Positions 22,721-34,269 of a stretch of 64,000 nt of DNA are shown one piece after another (the stretch's first letter is position 1; each line of letters starts with the position of its first letter). The DNA is taken from NCBI GenBank assembly GCA_032622095.1, contig CP136069.1, positions 6,650,036 to 6,714,035 of the forward strand. The letters run 5' to 3'. The notes below the pieces were generated by a model. It did no database searches and was not told where the DNA came from. It saw nothing but the letters and a program-made list of their open reading frames with translations. Origin of the DNA: Siphonodentalium dalli. Lineage: Eukaryota; Mollusca; Scaphopoda; Gadilida; Siphonodentaliidae. A program made the translations under genes and the position numbers.

Positions 22721-24110
22721 TCAAATGATGACAGGAATGCGAAAGTTGAAGTACCTACGTAATACTGGCTATCCGAATGAAGAGATATACATGTATATAT
22801 AAACCAAAATAGAAGATGACTGCTGGCGACAATGTTTTCCAAAAAAATTCAAAGCATTCGATAGCTCCCATCTAGTTGTCAGCCCGAAGATCAATATGAA
22901 GTTTGGTGACTATCAGATGAGGGATATGTCTGTACAGTTGCTAAACAATTCAGTCATGCAAAAGAGGATCAAACAGTAAGATACCAAATTGCTACCTGTG
23001 GTAATGTTTTTTAACGAAATTCGGGAAAATTAGATTACTCTCACTCTGGTTATCCAGAAGATCATTGTGGAATCTGGTGACGATCGGACAAGGGGTGTCG
23101 TCTGTAGGATCAACCAAATTATTTAACCATAAAAATAGTAAAATTCAAGATCACCGCTGGCAGTGATGTCTTCACAAGGATAGTTTGAGAACAAAATATG
23201 GCTCACATCTAGCGGTGACCCAAAATATCCACATGAGAAAAAGTTCTCCAATAAAAGCTGGCTGCAGGGTGCGCCAATTGATTCAAATTCGAAATTTAGC
23301 AGGGTGTACTGCTTGTGGCCATGTTTTCCCCGCAAATTTGATAGACTGATGGACAAAACCACTGAATCCGTTGAATCAATATACATGTATACATGGATTA
23401 ATTTATATGCATTGTTATACACAGTACTGGTATATAAAGGTACTGAAAATAACAATATTACTAGTATACACAAAATAAACCATATATCATGGCTATGGGT
23501 TCTAATATCCGAATATGACAGCTGAGAACTTGGTGTGAATTGAAGAGTGGTGGTGTCTCAAGTATATATAACCCTCCACGCTAGAAACATGCCATTAAAT
23601 GTCATAAGTATAATCTAGCTTGAGGACAGAAGTTATCCATAAAACCCCCCTTAATTCAACTAGGTCCTCGCGCGATGTATGGTCGATCACATGATGATCT
23701 AGGGGGATTAGAATTGTTGTATAAAAACAGCACTGCATGTAAATATAAAATAAAATAGTGCTACATCTTATTACAGATTATTGCCATATATAATCAGTGA
23801 CTATACAGACAGTCTGACAAAATAAAGTTTCAGTGATACTCTATCCGAATAGGGGAATAATTCCAGCTGTTACAGTCAATGGAGCAATTATGAATCTGGA
23901 AATGTGAAATTTCTAAGTAATACTAGATATCGACATGACGCGATAACATATAACGTAAATGCAATATGGCCGCTGGCGACCATTTTTTCCTATAAAATTA
24001 AAAAAATATTTGATAGCTCTCATCTGATAGATCAATATCAAGATAAATATGAAGTTTGGTGATGATCGGATGAGTGAAGTGGACTGTGCTAAACGGTTTA
24101 GTAATGCTTA
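22720..24110. repeat. Degenerate dispersed repeat, at least four decayed copies
   Basis: Phrases such as gctggcgac, gatagctccca-tct, atatgaagtttggtga and gatcggatgag recur at about 22,820, 23,040, 23,150 and 23,970. This is an old transposon-derived repeat of unknown class. No gene is seen; frames at 23123-23525 lie within it. Confidence 0.45.
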
Positions 24111-24440
24111 AAAAGATTCTTACCTTAATATTTTTATGTTCACTTTATAAACTTCACTGAGTCATCTTTTGTCATGTATTGTCATGTATTGAGTTTGATA
24201 TCTTTTGTTAACAGTTTATAAATCATGTATGTCTCATGTTTGTTATTTTAATTTATGTGTGTATTATCATTAAATAAAGTTGCATTCCTTAAAAAGATTC
24301 TTACCTCAATGTTTTTATGTTCACTTTATAAACTCCACTGAGTCATCTTTGTCATGTATTGAATTTGATATCTTTTGTTAACAGTTTATAAATTATGTAT
24401 ATCTCGTGTTCGTTATTATATTATATACACTTTATAGTGT
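24110..24440. repeat. Two-copy tandem repeat of about 184 bp
   Basis: aaaaagattcttacct begins both copies (24,111 and 24,293), followed by tgttcactttataaac, gagtcatctt and ttgttaacagtttataaat. The first copy ends attaaataaagttgcattcc, which looks like a retroelement or transcript 3' end. Confidence 0.8.
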
Positions 24441-25211
24441 GTTTCAGAACGAAAAAAAATGAATAAAATCAACAAATTCGTAAATTTAATAACAATTCAA
24501 ACGTTGTTGTATTCCATGTCCCAGCCCGGACATATACACCAAATTTCAATAATATTCATTGAGAAACAACGGACCAAACGCCATATAGCACCCGGTATAC
24601 ATCTTTTATTCAGAGCTGGCCTTTTATTCCGAGTTGGCACACGTCGATTGGGGCGAGTTAGCCCTGGGCGAGTACGCCGATTCCGACACCTTCTCTATTT
24701 GCAGCAGGTATACGTTTACGCTGATTTACGCGTAATTTAATTTACAAAGTTCCCCAATTGGTATCGAAAATAGAGCGACCTTATTTGACAGAGAATGCCT
24801 CTGTTATTGATTATCAAGTTGCTATACATTAAAAACGACAAATTCACATGCTCGTTCAAGCGCAGTAGTCTATTTTCCCCATGTTAAAGGACATCCACCA
24901 ATACTAAATAAAGCTAACCTACTGCCGAATGTTTGACACGACAACTGTTAACATTTTGGGCTGAATTCATCTGACGCGGTATTATTCCTCAAAATAAACA
25001 ACAAAACCATCGTTACTTGGAAATGTAGTTTGGGCTAACATTTACATAAATCCTCCACATTATTTATCCCGACACACACGTCAGATGAAAAACAGCCATG
25101 AAGTAAACGGCCAAATTGGCCCAAATAAACTAATTTAATACTGCAACGAATGTATATAATTGCCCGTATGCCATGCCATGTCATCTATTCTTCATATTCA
25201 TCTATTCTTCA
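24441..25211. other. No gene seen
   Basis: Unassigned sequence. Positions 24,610-24,700 have a GC-rich patch (gagttggcacacgtcgattg). A 16-bp phrase tcatctattcttcata occurs twice at about 25,182-25,215, immediately before the LINE. Confidence 0.4.
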
Positions 25212-25295
25212 TAATCATTTTGCTCCACACGTAGACAATATAACAGATTAAGAAAGAAACTGAGAAAAAAATTCACTGAGTCTCTAACTGAAGAT

Positions 25296-27527
25296 ATGAA
25301 CAACATAAATCCGAACAACTCCAAACAATTTTGGAAAGTATTTAATAATTTACACAAAACAAAAACTGTAGCAAAATCGCCAATTACAGACAAACAATGG
25401 ATAGAACACTACACCAAATTACTAACTACCCATGATGATCAATCAATGACGTCTGAACAAATATCTACTGAAAAAAATATATCTGATACAAATCAAGTCG
25501 ATAAAGATACACCATTAGAAAATCAATTTCTAAATAAACCCTTCACATGTTCTGAAATTAAGAAAGGAATAAAAAACCTTAAATCAGACAAGAGAGAAGG
25601 ACCCGATCTTATACTAAATGAATTCATAAAAAGCAGTTCAGACATTCTGTCACTAACTATAACTAAACTATTTAATAAAATACTTGATTGCGGAACTTTT
25701 CCTGAAGAATGGAACCTGTCTTTACTCACATCTATCCAAAAATCTGGTGACCCAACTGACTGTAATAATTATAGGGGAATAAGTATAACCAGCTGTTTGG
25801 GTAAATTGTTCACAAATATTCTACAAAAGAGACTCAGTGAATACTTGGAAACTGAAGATAAGTTATCTATGAACCAAATAGGATTCCGCCAAGGAAGTAG
25901 AACAAGTGACCACATATTTTTTCTGAAAACAATTTTAAATAAATACATTTTATGTGATCAAAAGCAATTATATGCTGCATTTGTTGACTTGAGGAAAGCC
26001 ATTGATAGTATATCAAGACCATTATTATTCAAAAAATTACAAGCGAAAGGTATAAACGGGAAATTTTATAACATAATAACAAGCATGTACTCTAACACTA
26101 TGTATGCTTGTAAATTGGACAATGGTTACAGTGAACCATTTAAAGCAAATATTGGTGTGAAGCAAGGTGATAGTCTTAGTCCAATATTATTTAATTTATA
26201 TGTTGATGATATCACAGAATATATGCACTCCCATCTGTCTGCACCAATATTATTACATGAAACTAAATTTAATCATCTACTATATGCAGATGATTTGGTC
26301 CTCATTTCTGAGACTCAAGATGGTCTGCAAAACTGCCTTGATAGTCTTGAAAGATACTGCAATGATTGGAAGCTAACTGTTAACACTAATAAGACTAAGA
26401 CAATGATATTTTCAAAAAATGTTAATATAGATCACAGTGAACAACATTTCTATTTTGGACCTCTTGAATTGGAGATGGTGGATGAATATAAATATTTAGT
26501 TATTATTTTTCACAAAGGTGGAACCTTAATCAAAGCTGCTGATAGCTTATCAGACAAAGCTAAGAAAGCATATTATGCCATAAAAAGAAAACTAAAGGAT
26601 TATCCAAATTTATCAGTGAAAACATGGATGCAAATAGTCAATTCTATGATAATTCCAATAATGACATATGGATCAGAAATATGGATTTCTGATTTAAATA
26701 TTAACCCTAACTCAATGAAACACATATTTAGTTCATGTGTTGATAAAACTTATACTTCAATCATGAAAGACATACTAGGTGTTAACAGTAAAGCTACAAA
26801 TATTGCAGTATACTCAGAACTCAATACTATACCAACATGCTTAAAAATGTTTCACTCAGCATTCAAATTTCAGAGGAGGTTGATGGAGGTCAGTAAATCT
26901 GGGGACTCATCTTATAGACATAAATTATTAATCTCTGCATTCAATGAAGATAACCTAATTCAGAAAATCAGGCCAAAAATGTCATGGGCTAATTCGTTGA
27001 CTCAAATAGAGAAATTTGTGGGCCAAAAACTCACAATTATGAATGGATCGGAATTAAAAAACTTAATAACAGTTACATATAACTTAAAAGTTGAAAATGA
27101 TTATAAAAGAATTATGAATCTCAATGAAGGTAAACTAAGGTTTTACAGCAAAATTTATGGAATCACCAAACTCCAAGACTATCTCACATATAACATTCCA
27201 AAGGCAAATAGAAGAGAATTGACTAAATTGAGGATTAGTGCTCATGGCCTACATATTGAAACAGGAAGATATACTAGACCAAAAAAAGACGTTTCGGACA
27301 GATTGTGCAACTTTTGTCCCAAACAAGTTGAAGACGAAATACACTTTTTATACTATTGTACTATGTATAAAGACTTGAGAAGAAATTATGACATATTTCA
27401 ACTGGGGGAAAATATTAACAACCCCAAGATGCTGCTTAATCCAAAAACCTTCTTTGCAACAAAGCAAATATGTAATTTCTTCAAAGAAGCCCTAGATAAA
27501 CGTAAATCAAACATACTCTCGAATTAA
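25296..27527 (+). CDS. LINE ORF2-type reverse transcriptase, 743 aa, intact frame
   Basis: Copies element RNA into genomic DNA by target-primed reverse transcription. The reverse-transcriptase domain spans roughly residues 115-390: NYRGISITS finger motif, AFVDLRKAID with catalytic D231, IGVKQGDSLSPILFNLYVDD, and the active-site box YADD with D332 and D333. A thumb-type KTKTMIF motif follows. Near the C-terminus C671-x2-C674-x8-H683-x4-C688 is the CCHC zinc knuckle found after RT in several LINE clades. The usual F of KAFD is I here. The first Met is used as start, but the frame is open 27 codons upstream, so the true protein began further 5' and lost its endonuclease. No stop or frameshift is present, so the copy is young. 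Clade is not assigned. Without the 5' end it is probably not active on its own. Confidence 0.9.
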   Translation: MNNINPNNSKQFWKVFNNLHKTKTVAKSPITDKQWIEHYTKLLTTHDDQSMTSEQISTEKNISDTNQVDKDTPLENQFLNKPFTCSEIKKGIKNLKSDKREGPDLILNEFIKSSSDILSLTITKLFNKILDCGTFPEEWNLSLLTSIQKSGDPTDCNNYRGISITSCLGKLFTNILQKRLSEYLETEDKLSMNQIGFRQGSRTSDHIFFLKTILNKYILCDQKQLYAAFVDLRKAIDSISRPLLFKKLQAKGINGKFYNIITSMYSNTMYACKLDNGYSEPFKANIGVKQGDSLSPILFNLYVDDITEYMHSHLSAPILLHETKFNHLLYADDLVLISETQDGLQNCLDSLERYCNDWKLTVNTNKTKTMIFSKNVNIDHSEQHFYFGPLELEMVDEYKYLVIIFHKGGTLIKAADSLSDKAKKAYYAIKRKLKDYPNLSVKTWMQIVNSMIIPIMTYGSEIWISDLNINPNSMKHIFSSCVDKTYTSIMKDILGVNSKATNIAVYSELNTIPTCLKMFHSAFKFQRRLMEVSKSGDSSYRHKLLISAFNEDNLIQKIRPKMSWANSLTQIEKFVGQKLTIMNGSELKNLITVTYNLKVENDYKRIMNLNEGKLRFYSKIYGITKLQDYLTYNIPKANRRELTKLRISAHGLHIETGRYTRPKKDVSDRLCNFCPKQVEDEIHFLYYCTMYKDLRRNYDIFQLGENINNPKMLLNPKTFFATKQICNFFKEALDKRKSNILSN

Positions 27528-27614
27528 TCTATTATTATATATTAACGACTAGAGCTATAGCTCATATTACGAAATATTAACAAGAGGTTGGTATAGGGTG
27601 AGTTAACCAACACA

Positions 27615-27618
27615 TTAA

Positions 27619-27675
<57 letters not shown>

Positions 27676-27696
27676 GTATATATATATATATATATA
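27615..27696. repeat. (TA)n microsatellite
   Basis: Long AT dinucleotide run broken once by accg at about 27,673. It forms the left flank of Helitron P3, which would suit the AT target preference. Confidence 0.9.
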
Positions 27697-28426
27697 TCTA
27701 TTATATATTTTGAAAGATCTGTGTGTGTGTGTGTGTGTGTGTGTATTTGTCTGTCTGTGTGTAATCGATGGACTCGAAAATGGCCCAGCCGATTTCGATG
27801 AAACTTGGTATGTGGGGGTATTTTCGGGTCAGGAGTAACATAGGCCTATTGATTTTCAGATCCGAGGTCAACTTTTCACGTGCCGAGGTCAAATCTGTTT
27901 TTACGCCGTTTTGCGCTAATATATTTCAGTTCGGTGCTCACAAATCGATTCGATATAGCGCGAATAATAAATTGCCAGTCATATAATTTGCACGGTTAGA
28001 ATCTGTGGCTCTTCATCTTTCCAATGGTGCATCACACGCCTGTGTACGTTTAAAGTTTCTACCTTAATTATCGGGAAGAACGCAGACCATGCTTCGCTCA
28101 TCGAAAATCATTCCGTAAAATATATTACGCCATCAACATATCGTGACGTGTTCGCGTTAACTCTTGACCGGCCGATGTCGCGTTAACTCATCACCGGCCG
28201 AGGTATCCGCAAATGACATTGTCTATATATCTCGGTAACGGGTGGAGCTATCGACTTGAAATTTGGTATGTGAATGTATCTTGCCCCGGATACGAATTTT
28301 ATCGGGTCGCCGAGCCCGTGCGACGCCAGCTTCGCGCATGCGCAGACCAGATCTCGGAAACGGGTGGAGCAATCGACTTGAAATTTGGTTTTTGAATAGC
28401 CCGGACGAAGTCGGGTCACCTTCTAG
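27697..28426 (+). mobile_element. Helitron-like element P3 (+ strand, 730 bp)
   Basis: Starts TCTATTATATATTTTG after host A at 27,696, then a (GT)n run, the phrase actcgaaaatggcccagccg, and two copies of a unit with cgggtggagc-atcgacttgaaatttgg. It ends with hairpin cccggacgaagtcggg, seven bases, then CTAG, followed by host T at 28,427. All termini match the canonical Helitron rule (A|TC...CTAG|T). No ORF of its own. Confidence 0.8.
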
Positions 28427-28459
28427 TATATATATATATATATATATATATATAGCTAG

Positions 28460-28506
<47 letters not shown>
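28427..28506. repeat. (TA)n microsatellite
   Basis: Dinucleotide run with one gctagc interruption at about 28,454, directly after the 3' end of Helitron P3. Confidence 0.9.
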
Positions 28507-28508
<2 letters not shown>

Positions 28509-28647
28509 TGTAGTTTATAGGCAGTAATAATATATTAATGATTATATGTGAGACGATATTTATTTATGTATTATATTATATGTTATTTTATTCTTGGATT
28601 ACGCTACAATATGGTCATATCCAATAAAAAATTTGAATTTGAATAAT

Positions 28648-29098
28648 TATGTCTATCTTTATTTATTATGTGCTGTTTCATGTTTATTCAATTTTTGTTT
28701 ACTGTCTCCAGACTTGAGCAAGTTCAATTTCAGTTCGTGATTTAATTAACCGCGAAATCGATATGAGCCAGGGCAAGAGAAATAACTCCATCTTCATGAC
28801 GAGAATATATCACAGCCAATAGACTACGCTTGGCGAGATGCAGGGATATAACTCTTTTAACTTTGCACAATTACTATTTAACGAATCACAAATCGACAGT
28901 ACTGACGATGCAACCAATCGCCCCCTTTTACGTTTCTCCATTTTAATCTACTAGTATTATCATTATTCCTAGTAAATTTGTAACGCTTAATCTCAGGAAC
29001 CGCTAAATACAACAACTACAGCAGACGGCCGATAATTGTGTTCGTACTTGCTTTATGGAGTTATGACCCTTAAACCGGTCACTCACATTTATCGACAA
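28648..29098. other. Host flank left of the Helitron array, no gene seen
   Basis: Unique-looking sequence ending tttatcgacaa. The last A (29,098) is the target base for the array. Contains gagttatgaccctta, a phrase reminiscent of other dispersed repeats, but nothing coding. Confidence 0.4.
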
Positions 29099-29362
29099 CT
29101 AGCTGATGTGCCCGATTTCGTCCGGGCTATTTAGGGATTTATTTGCCAGAAACATGCCTACACGTGTATATATGGGCGTATATGAGCAAGGTCAAGGCCA
29201 AGGACAGGGTCGCACGTGAAATTGGACCCACCCATATTGTTCCCTGGATCAAAGAAGGCCTACATACAACATTTGAGTCGGATCGGTCGAGCTGTTTTCG
29301 AGTCTATAACACGCATACATACATACATATACACATACATACATTCCAAAATATATAATAGA
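29099..29362 (-). mobile_element. Helitron copy H1 (264 bp), outermost 3' end
   Basis: CTAG at 29099-29102 followed by hairpin gcccgatttcgtccgggc. Its 5' end is ccaaaatatataataga. Like P1-P3 it belongs to the gcccga/tccgggc hairpin subfamily and has a short CA-rich tract near the 5' end. Confidence 0.7.
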
Positions 29363-30088
29363 CTAGCAGGTTAGCCCGCCACTGGCGGCAATCGTCAGAA
29401 ACATGACATTTTTAACATTAATTTTTTTAATTTAATTTAATTTTTTTTTTTCAACATGACCCGATTTGACCTTGAATTGATCATTTTCAAGGTCAATGTC
29501 AGGTCGGGGTCACAATTTAACCCGTCCATGACACTTCCCGTAGGTAGCAAGTTTGAGCTCAATCGGTTCGAGTCTATAAAGGACACACACATATATATCA
29601 TTTGTGGGTACCCGTTTCAAGGTGAAGATCACATCGGGCGGAAAAACTGACCCGATGAAAATGTCCCCCGTTCCTATGAAGCCCTACGTACGTAAGAATC
29701 ACACAGAAGCGAGTTCCAATTCGAGCGTGTCCCCCGTTCCTATGAAGCCCTAAGTACGTAAGAATCACACAGAAGCGAGTTCCATTTCGAGCGATAACGT
29801 AAACAAAAGCCGTATGCGAAAGCCGAAGGGAATAAAGAGCGTTAACCGGTTAACGAACCCAAATATGGAAGATATAAGGAGCGTTAGTGCGTTAACACCG
29901 CAGTGCCGTTTTTTGTGACTGAGGGTGGAGAACGGGTGCTCTCAGCTTCTCCAAAACGCCGCGACGACCATACCCGTGGTTTTTTACCCTTAGATGGGAA
30001 GTTTGAGCCCAATCGATGCAGCCGTTTTCGAGTCTATAGAGGACACATATACACATATATTTACGTAGTTCTCAAAATATATAGGAGA
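29363..30088 (-). mobile_element. Helitron copy H2 (726 bp)
   Basis: CTAG plus hairpin ccgccactggcgg at 29376-29388, poly-T tract, then a short direct repeat (ccgttcctatgaagcccta at about 29,671 and 29,733), and 5' end at 30,088. Confidence 0.7.
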
Positions 30089-32383
30089 CTAGCAGGTTAG
30101 CCCGCCACCGGCGGCTTGTCCGAAACATGACATTTTTTTAATTTTTTTTTTTAATTTTTAGCTCCACGCGTTTCAATAAGAAAAATTTGTACCCGGTAGC
30201 TCCACCCGTTTCCGAGATCTGGTCTGCGCATGCGCGAAGCTGGCGTCGCACGGACTCGGCGACCAGATAAAATTTGTACCCGGCGCAAGATACATTCACA
30301 TAGCAAATTTCAAGTCGATAGCTCCACCCGTTTCCGAGATCTCGTCTGCGCATGCGCTGCACGGGTGTCGCACGGGCTCGGCGACCCGATAAAATTTGTA
30401 CCCGGCGCAAGATACATTCACATACCAAATTTCAAGTCGATAGCTCCACCCGTTTCCGATATCTCGTCTGCGCATGCGCTGCACGGGCGTCGCACAGGCT
30501 CGCCAATACGACAGCGACGGCCACCTGGTCAAACTACACTCACGTACCAAGTTTCGTCCCGATCGGTCGAGGTGTTGGTATCTGATGCAAAAGACGAAAT
30601 TGTGAGTGTTGGTCAATAGTCCCCGCCGTGAACCTCATCGTCGCAAAGAGCGGACAGTCAATTAACCCCGTTGTGAACCTCAATCACCAACGCGACGTAA
30701 ACATGTGTTGCGTTCTAAAAATAGGAAAGCACTTTCTCTCTGCTTAATTCTGCAGATGCTAATAACGTTGCTCCCCGTAGGTAGCAATATCGTTGTTGTT
30801 GATATTTACGGCTTGGGGGCTATTTTCTTATTTAGCAAGTTTGAGCTCAATCGGTTCGAGTCTATAAAGGACACACTCATATATATGGCACTTCCCGTGG
30901 GTAGCAAGTTTGAGCTCAATCGGCATTCCCTGGAATTTCCCGTAGATTGGCAGATTCCAGTAGCTTTATAACGATATATCTGGGGAGAAATCTGATGCTA
31001 TATTCGTGATTACCTGGGATGATTTCGGTATATAACTATATACTGTAAAAACAGGTTAGCCCGCCACCGGCGGCTTGTCCGAAACATGACATTTTTTAAA
31101 TATTTTTTTTTAATTTTTAGCTCCACGCGTTTCAATAAGAAAAATTTGTACCCGGTAGCTCCACCCGTTTCCGAGATCTGGTCTGCGCATGCGCGAAGCT
31201 GGCGTCGCACGGACTCGGCGACCCGATAAAATTTGTACCCGGCGCAAGATACATTCACATAGCAAATTTCAAGTCGATAGCTCCACCCGTTTCCGAGATC
31301 TCGTCTGCGCATGCGCTGCACGGGCGTCGCACGGGCTCGGCGACCCGATAAAATTTGTACCCGGCGCAAGATACATTCACATACCAAATTTCAAGTCGAT
31401 AGCTCCACCCGTTTCCGATATCTCGTCTGCGCATGCGCTGCACGGGCGTCGCACGGGCTCGCCAATACGACAGCGACGACCACCTGGTCAAACTACACTC
31501 ACGTACCAAGTTTCGTCCCGATCGGTCGAGGTGTTGGTATCTGATGCAAAAGACGAAATTGTGAGTGTTGGTCAATAGTCCCCGCCGTGAACCTCATCGT
31601 CGCAAAGAGCGGACAGTCAATTAACCCCGTTGTGAACCTCAATCACCAACGCGACGTAAACATGTGTCGCGTTCTAAAAATAGGAAAGCATTTTCTCTCT
31701 GCATAATTCTGCAGATGCTAATAACGTTGCTCCCCGTATGTAGCAATATCGTTGTTGTTGATATTTACGGCTTGGGGGCTATTTTCTTATTTAGCAAGTT
31801 TGAGCTCAATCGGTTCGAGTCTATAAAGGACACACTCATATATATGACACTTCCCGTGGGTAGCAAGTTTGAGCTCAATCGGCATTCCCTGGAATTTCCC
31901 GTAGATTGGCAGATTCCAGTATCTTTTTATAACGGTATATCTGGGGATAAATCTGATGCTATATTCGTGATTATCTGGGATGATTTCGGTATATAACTAT
32001 ATACTGTAAAAACCAAGCGCGCCATCCGTGCTCGCAGGGTTGGTCAGAAACAAATGTTTTTTAAATTTAATGTATGTTCCGTATATCTCTCTGCAGATGC
32101 AAATAGCGTTGAATGGCAAACAGACGCTCTTTATAGAGATGCGTCAAAAACAAACGCTCATTAAATAATCACTTGATTAACCCACGCCGTACCTTTGCGG
32201 TGATTTGAGATTGGAGAACGGGTGCTCTGAGCTTTTCTAAACTGCGACCACGGTCGTGTCGGTGGGATTTGACACTTACATAGGAAGTTTGAGCTCAATC
32301 TGTACACGCGTTTTGGATTCTATGAAGTACACACACACACATATACGAAGTCTCAAAATATATAGTATAGATAGATAGATAGA
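30089..32383 (-). mobile_element. Helitron copy H3 (2.3 kb) containing a 959-bp tandem duplication
   Basis: Copies 30,094-31,052 and 31,053-32,011 are nearly identical. At the joint the second copy starts aggttagcccgcc without its CTAG, directly after actgtaaaaac. Each copy holds a core of about three 122-bp units (gatagctccacccgtttccg, tctgcgcatgcgc, cgtcgcacgggctcg). Tandem-repeat cores are known in non-autonomous molluscan Helitrons of the pearl/HINE type. Frames of 106-129 codons cross the core on both strands and are artefacts. Confidence 0.75.
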
Positions 32384-33156
32384 CTAGCAGGTTAGCCCGC
32401 CACTGGCGGTAATCGTCAGAAACATGACATTTTTTTTTTTTTTTTTTTTTTTTTAATTAATATTTTAAATTAATATTTTAAATTAATATTTTAAATTAAT
32501 TTATTGTTTTTCAATGAGTTAATTGTGCCTTTTTAATTTACTGGCTTTTTTAATTAATTTTGTAATTAATTTTTTTTTTTTTCAATTTGACCCGATTTTA
32601 CCTTGAATTGATCATTTCCAAGGTCAAGGTCAGGTCGGGGTCACAATTTAACCCGTCCATGATACTTCCCGTAGGTAGGAAGTTGATCTCAATCGGTTCG
32701 AGTCTATAAAGGACACACACATATATATCATTTGTGGGTACACGTTTCAAGGCGAAGATCACATCGGGCGGAAAAACTGACCCGATGAAAATCTCCCCCG
32801 TTCCTAGGAAGCCCTAAGTACGCAAGAATCACACAACACGCTCATGTCTGGATACAGTCACGCTCACGCCCGGACCCAGACGTAAGAATCACATTACACG
32901 CATACGCTCTTTATCAACGACACTTCGGATACGAACGCTCTTTAACTATCAACGTGATTAACCCCACAGTGCTGTTTTTTGTGAATGGGAAGGGAGAAGC
33001 GGTGTTCTCCAAAACGCGACGACGACGCGTCCCGTGGATTTTTACCCTTATATAGGAAGTTTGAGCTGAATCCGACCTGCCGTTTTCAAGTCTATAAAGG
33101 ACAAATATACACATATATTTATATATATATACGTAGTTCTCAAAATATATAGTAGA
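32384..33156 (-). mobile_element. Helitron copy H4 (773 bp)
   Basis: CTAG, hairpin at 32397-32409, a long poly-T tract and a small tandem repeat of ttaatattttaaa (32,455-32,505), then the phrases ggttcgagtctataaagga and acacgctcatgtctgg, 5' end at 33,156. Confidence 0.7.
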
Positions 33157-34229
33157 CTAGCAGGTTAGCCCGCCACTGGCGGCATTCGTCTCATGGCTTT
33201 GTTTCAGAAACATGACATTTTTGAATATGAATTTAATGTTTTTTAAATTTAATATATTTTGTTTCTGAATTGTTTTTTTATTGTTAATTTTTTTTAATTT
33301 TAAATTGTTTTAATTAAATTGTAAATTGTTTTAATAAATTTTTTTGTTTCTGGCGGAAAAATTTACCCGTAGAAATCCCCCCTTCCTAGGAACGACAGAC
33401 AACGCATTCTTTGTTTCGTGAAATCTCTATACGATAACATTGCATTGAATTTAAAACAAACGCTTCCCGTCGGGAAATCTGTCTGCATAATATTTTGAGT
33501 CTGCCGTACCCGTCGTAATGTCGTGAAATCTCTCTGCATAATAGATAACATTGCATTGAATCTGTTGTTGGCATTCAGGGCTTCGGGTCGTTGTTGTTGG
33601 CATCACGGCTCCCCGAAAACTCTCACATTGCCGAAAACGTGTATTTAGTAATATCGTTGTTGTTGATATTTACGGCTTGGGGGCTATTTTCTTATTTAGC
33701 AAGTTTGAGCTCAATCGGTTCGAGTCTATAAAGGACACACTCATATATATGACACTTCCCGTGGGTAGCAAGTTTGAGCTTAATCGGCATTCCCTGGAAT
33801 TTCCCGTAGATTGGCAGATTCCAGTAGCTTTATAACGGTATATCTGGGGAGAAATCTGATGCTATATTCGTGATTATCTGGGATGATTTCGGTATATAAG
33901 TATATACTGTAAAAACAAAGCGCGCCATCCGTGCTCGCAGGGTTGGTCAGAAACAAATGTTTTTTAAATTTAATGTATGTTCCGTATATCTCTCTGCAGA
34001 TGCAAATAACGTTGAATGGCAAACAGACGCTCTTTATAGAGATGCGTCAAAAACAAACGCTCATTAAATAATCACTTGATTAACCCACGCCGTGCCTTTG
34101 CGGTGATTTGAGATTGGAGAACGGGTGCTCAGAGCTTCTCCAAAACCCGACAACTACGGTGTTCGTGGGTTTTTACCCTTAGATGGGAAGTTTGAACTCA
34201 ATCGAGCGAACCGTTTTCGATTCTATGAA

Positions 34230-34269
<40 letters not shown>

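Larger units (their letters stand above)
25215..28647 (+). mobile_element. 5'-truncated LINE (non-LTR retrotransposon), interrupted by a Helitron
   Basis: Coding similarity starts just after a TAA at 25212-25214 with a basic segment (RRQYNRLRKKLRKKF) that in LINEs follows the endonuclease; the endonuclease itself is absent. The RT ORF ends at 27527. The 3' UTR seems to continue to 27,696, is interrupted by Helitron P3 in a TA tract, and resumes at 28,427-28,647, ending caataaaaaatttgaatttg, the sort of short-repeat tail LINEs use. Joining the two UTR parts is inference. Confidence 0.75.

Noticed and set aside
30138-31578. Overlapping frames of 96-129 codons on both strands with Arg/Cys-rich peptides
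   Set aside because: They are translations of the 122-bp Helitron core. The same frames recur in every copy and on both strands, with no splice or start context.
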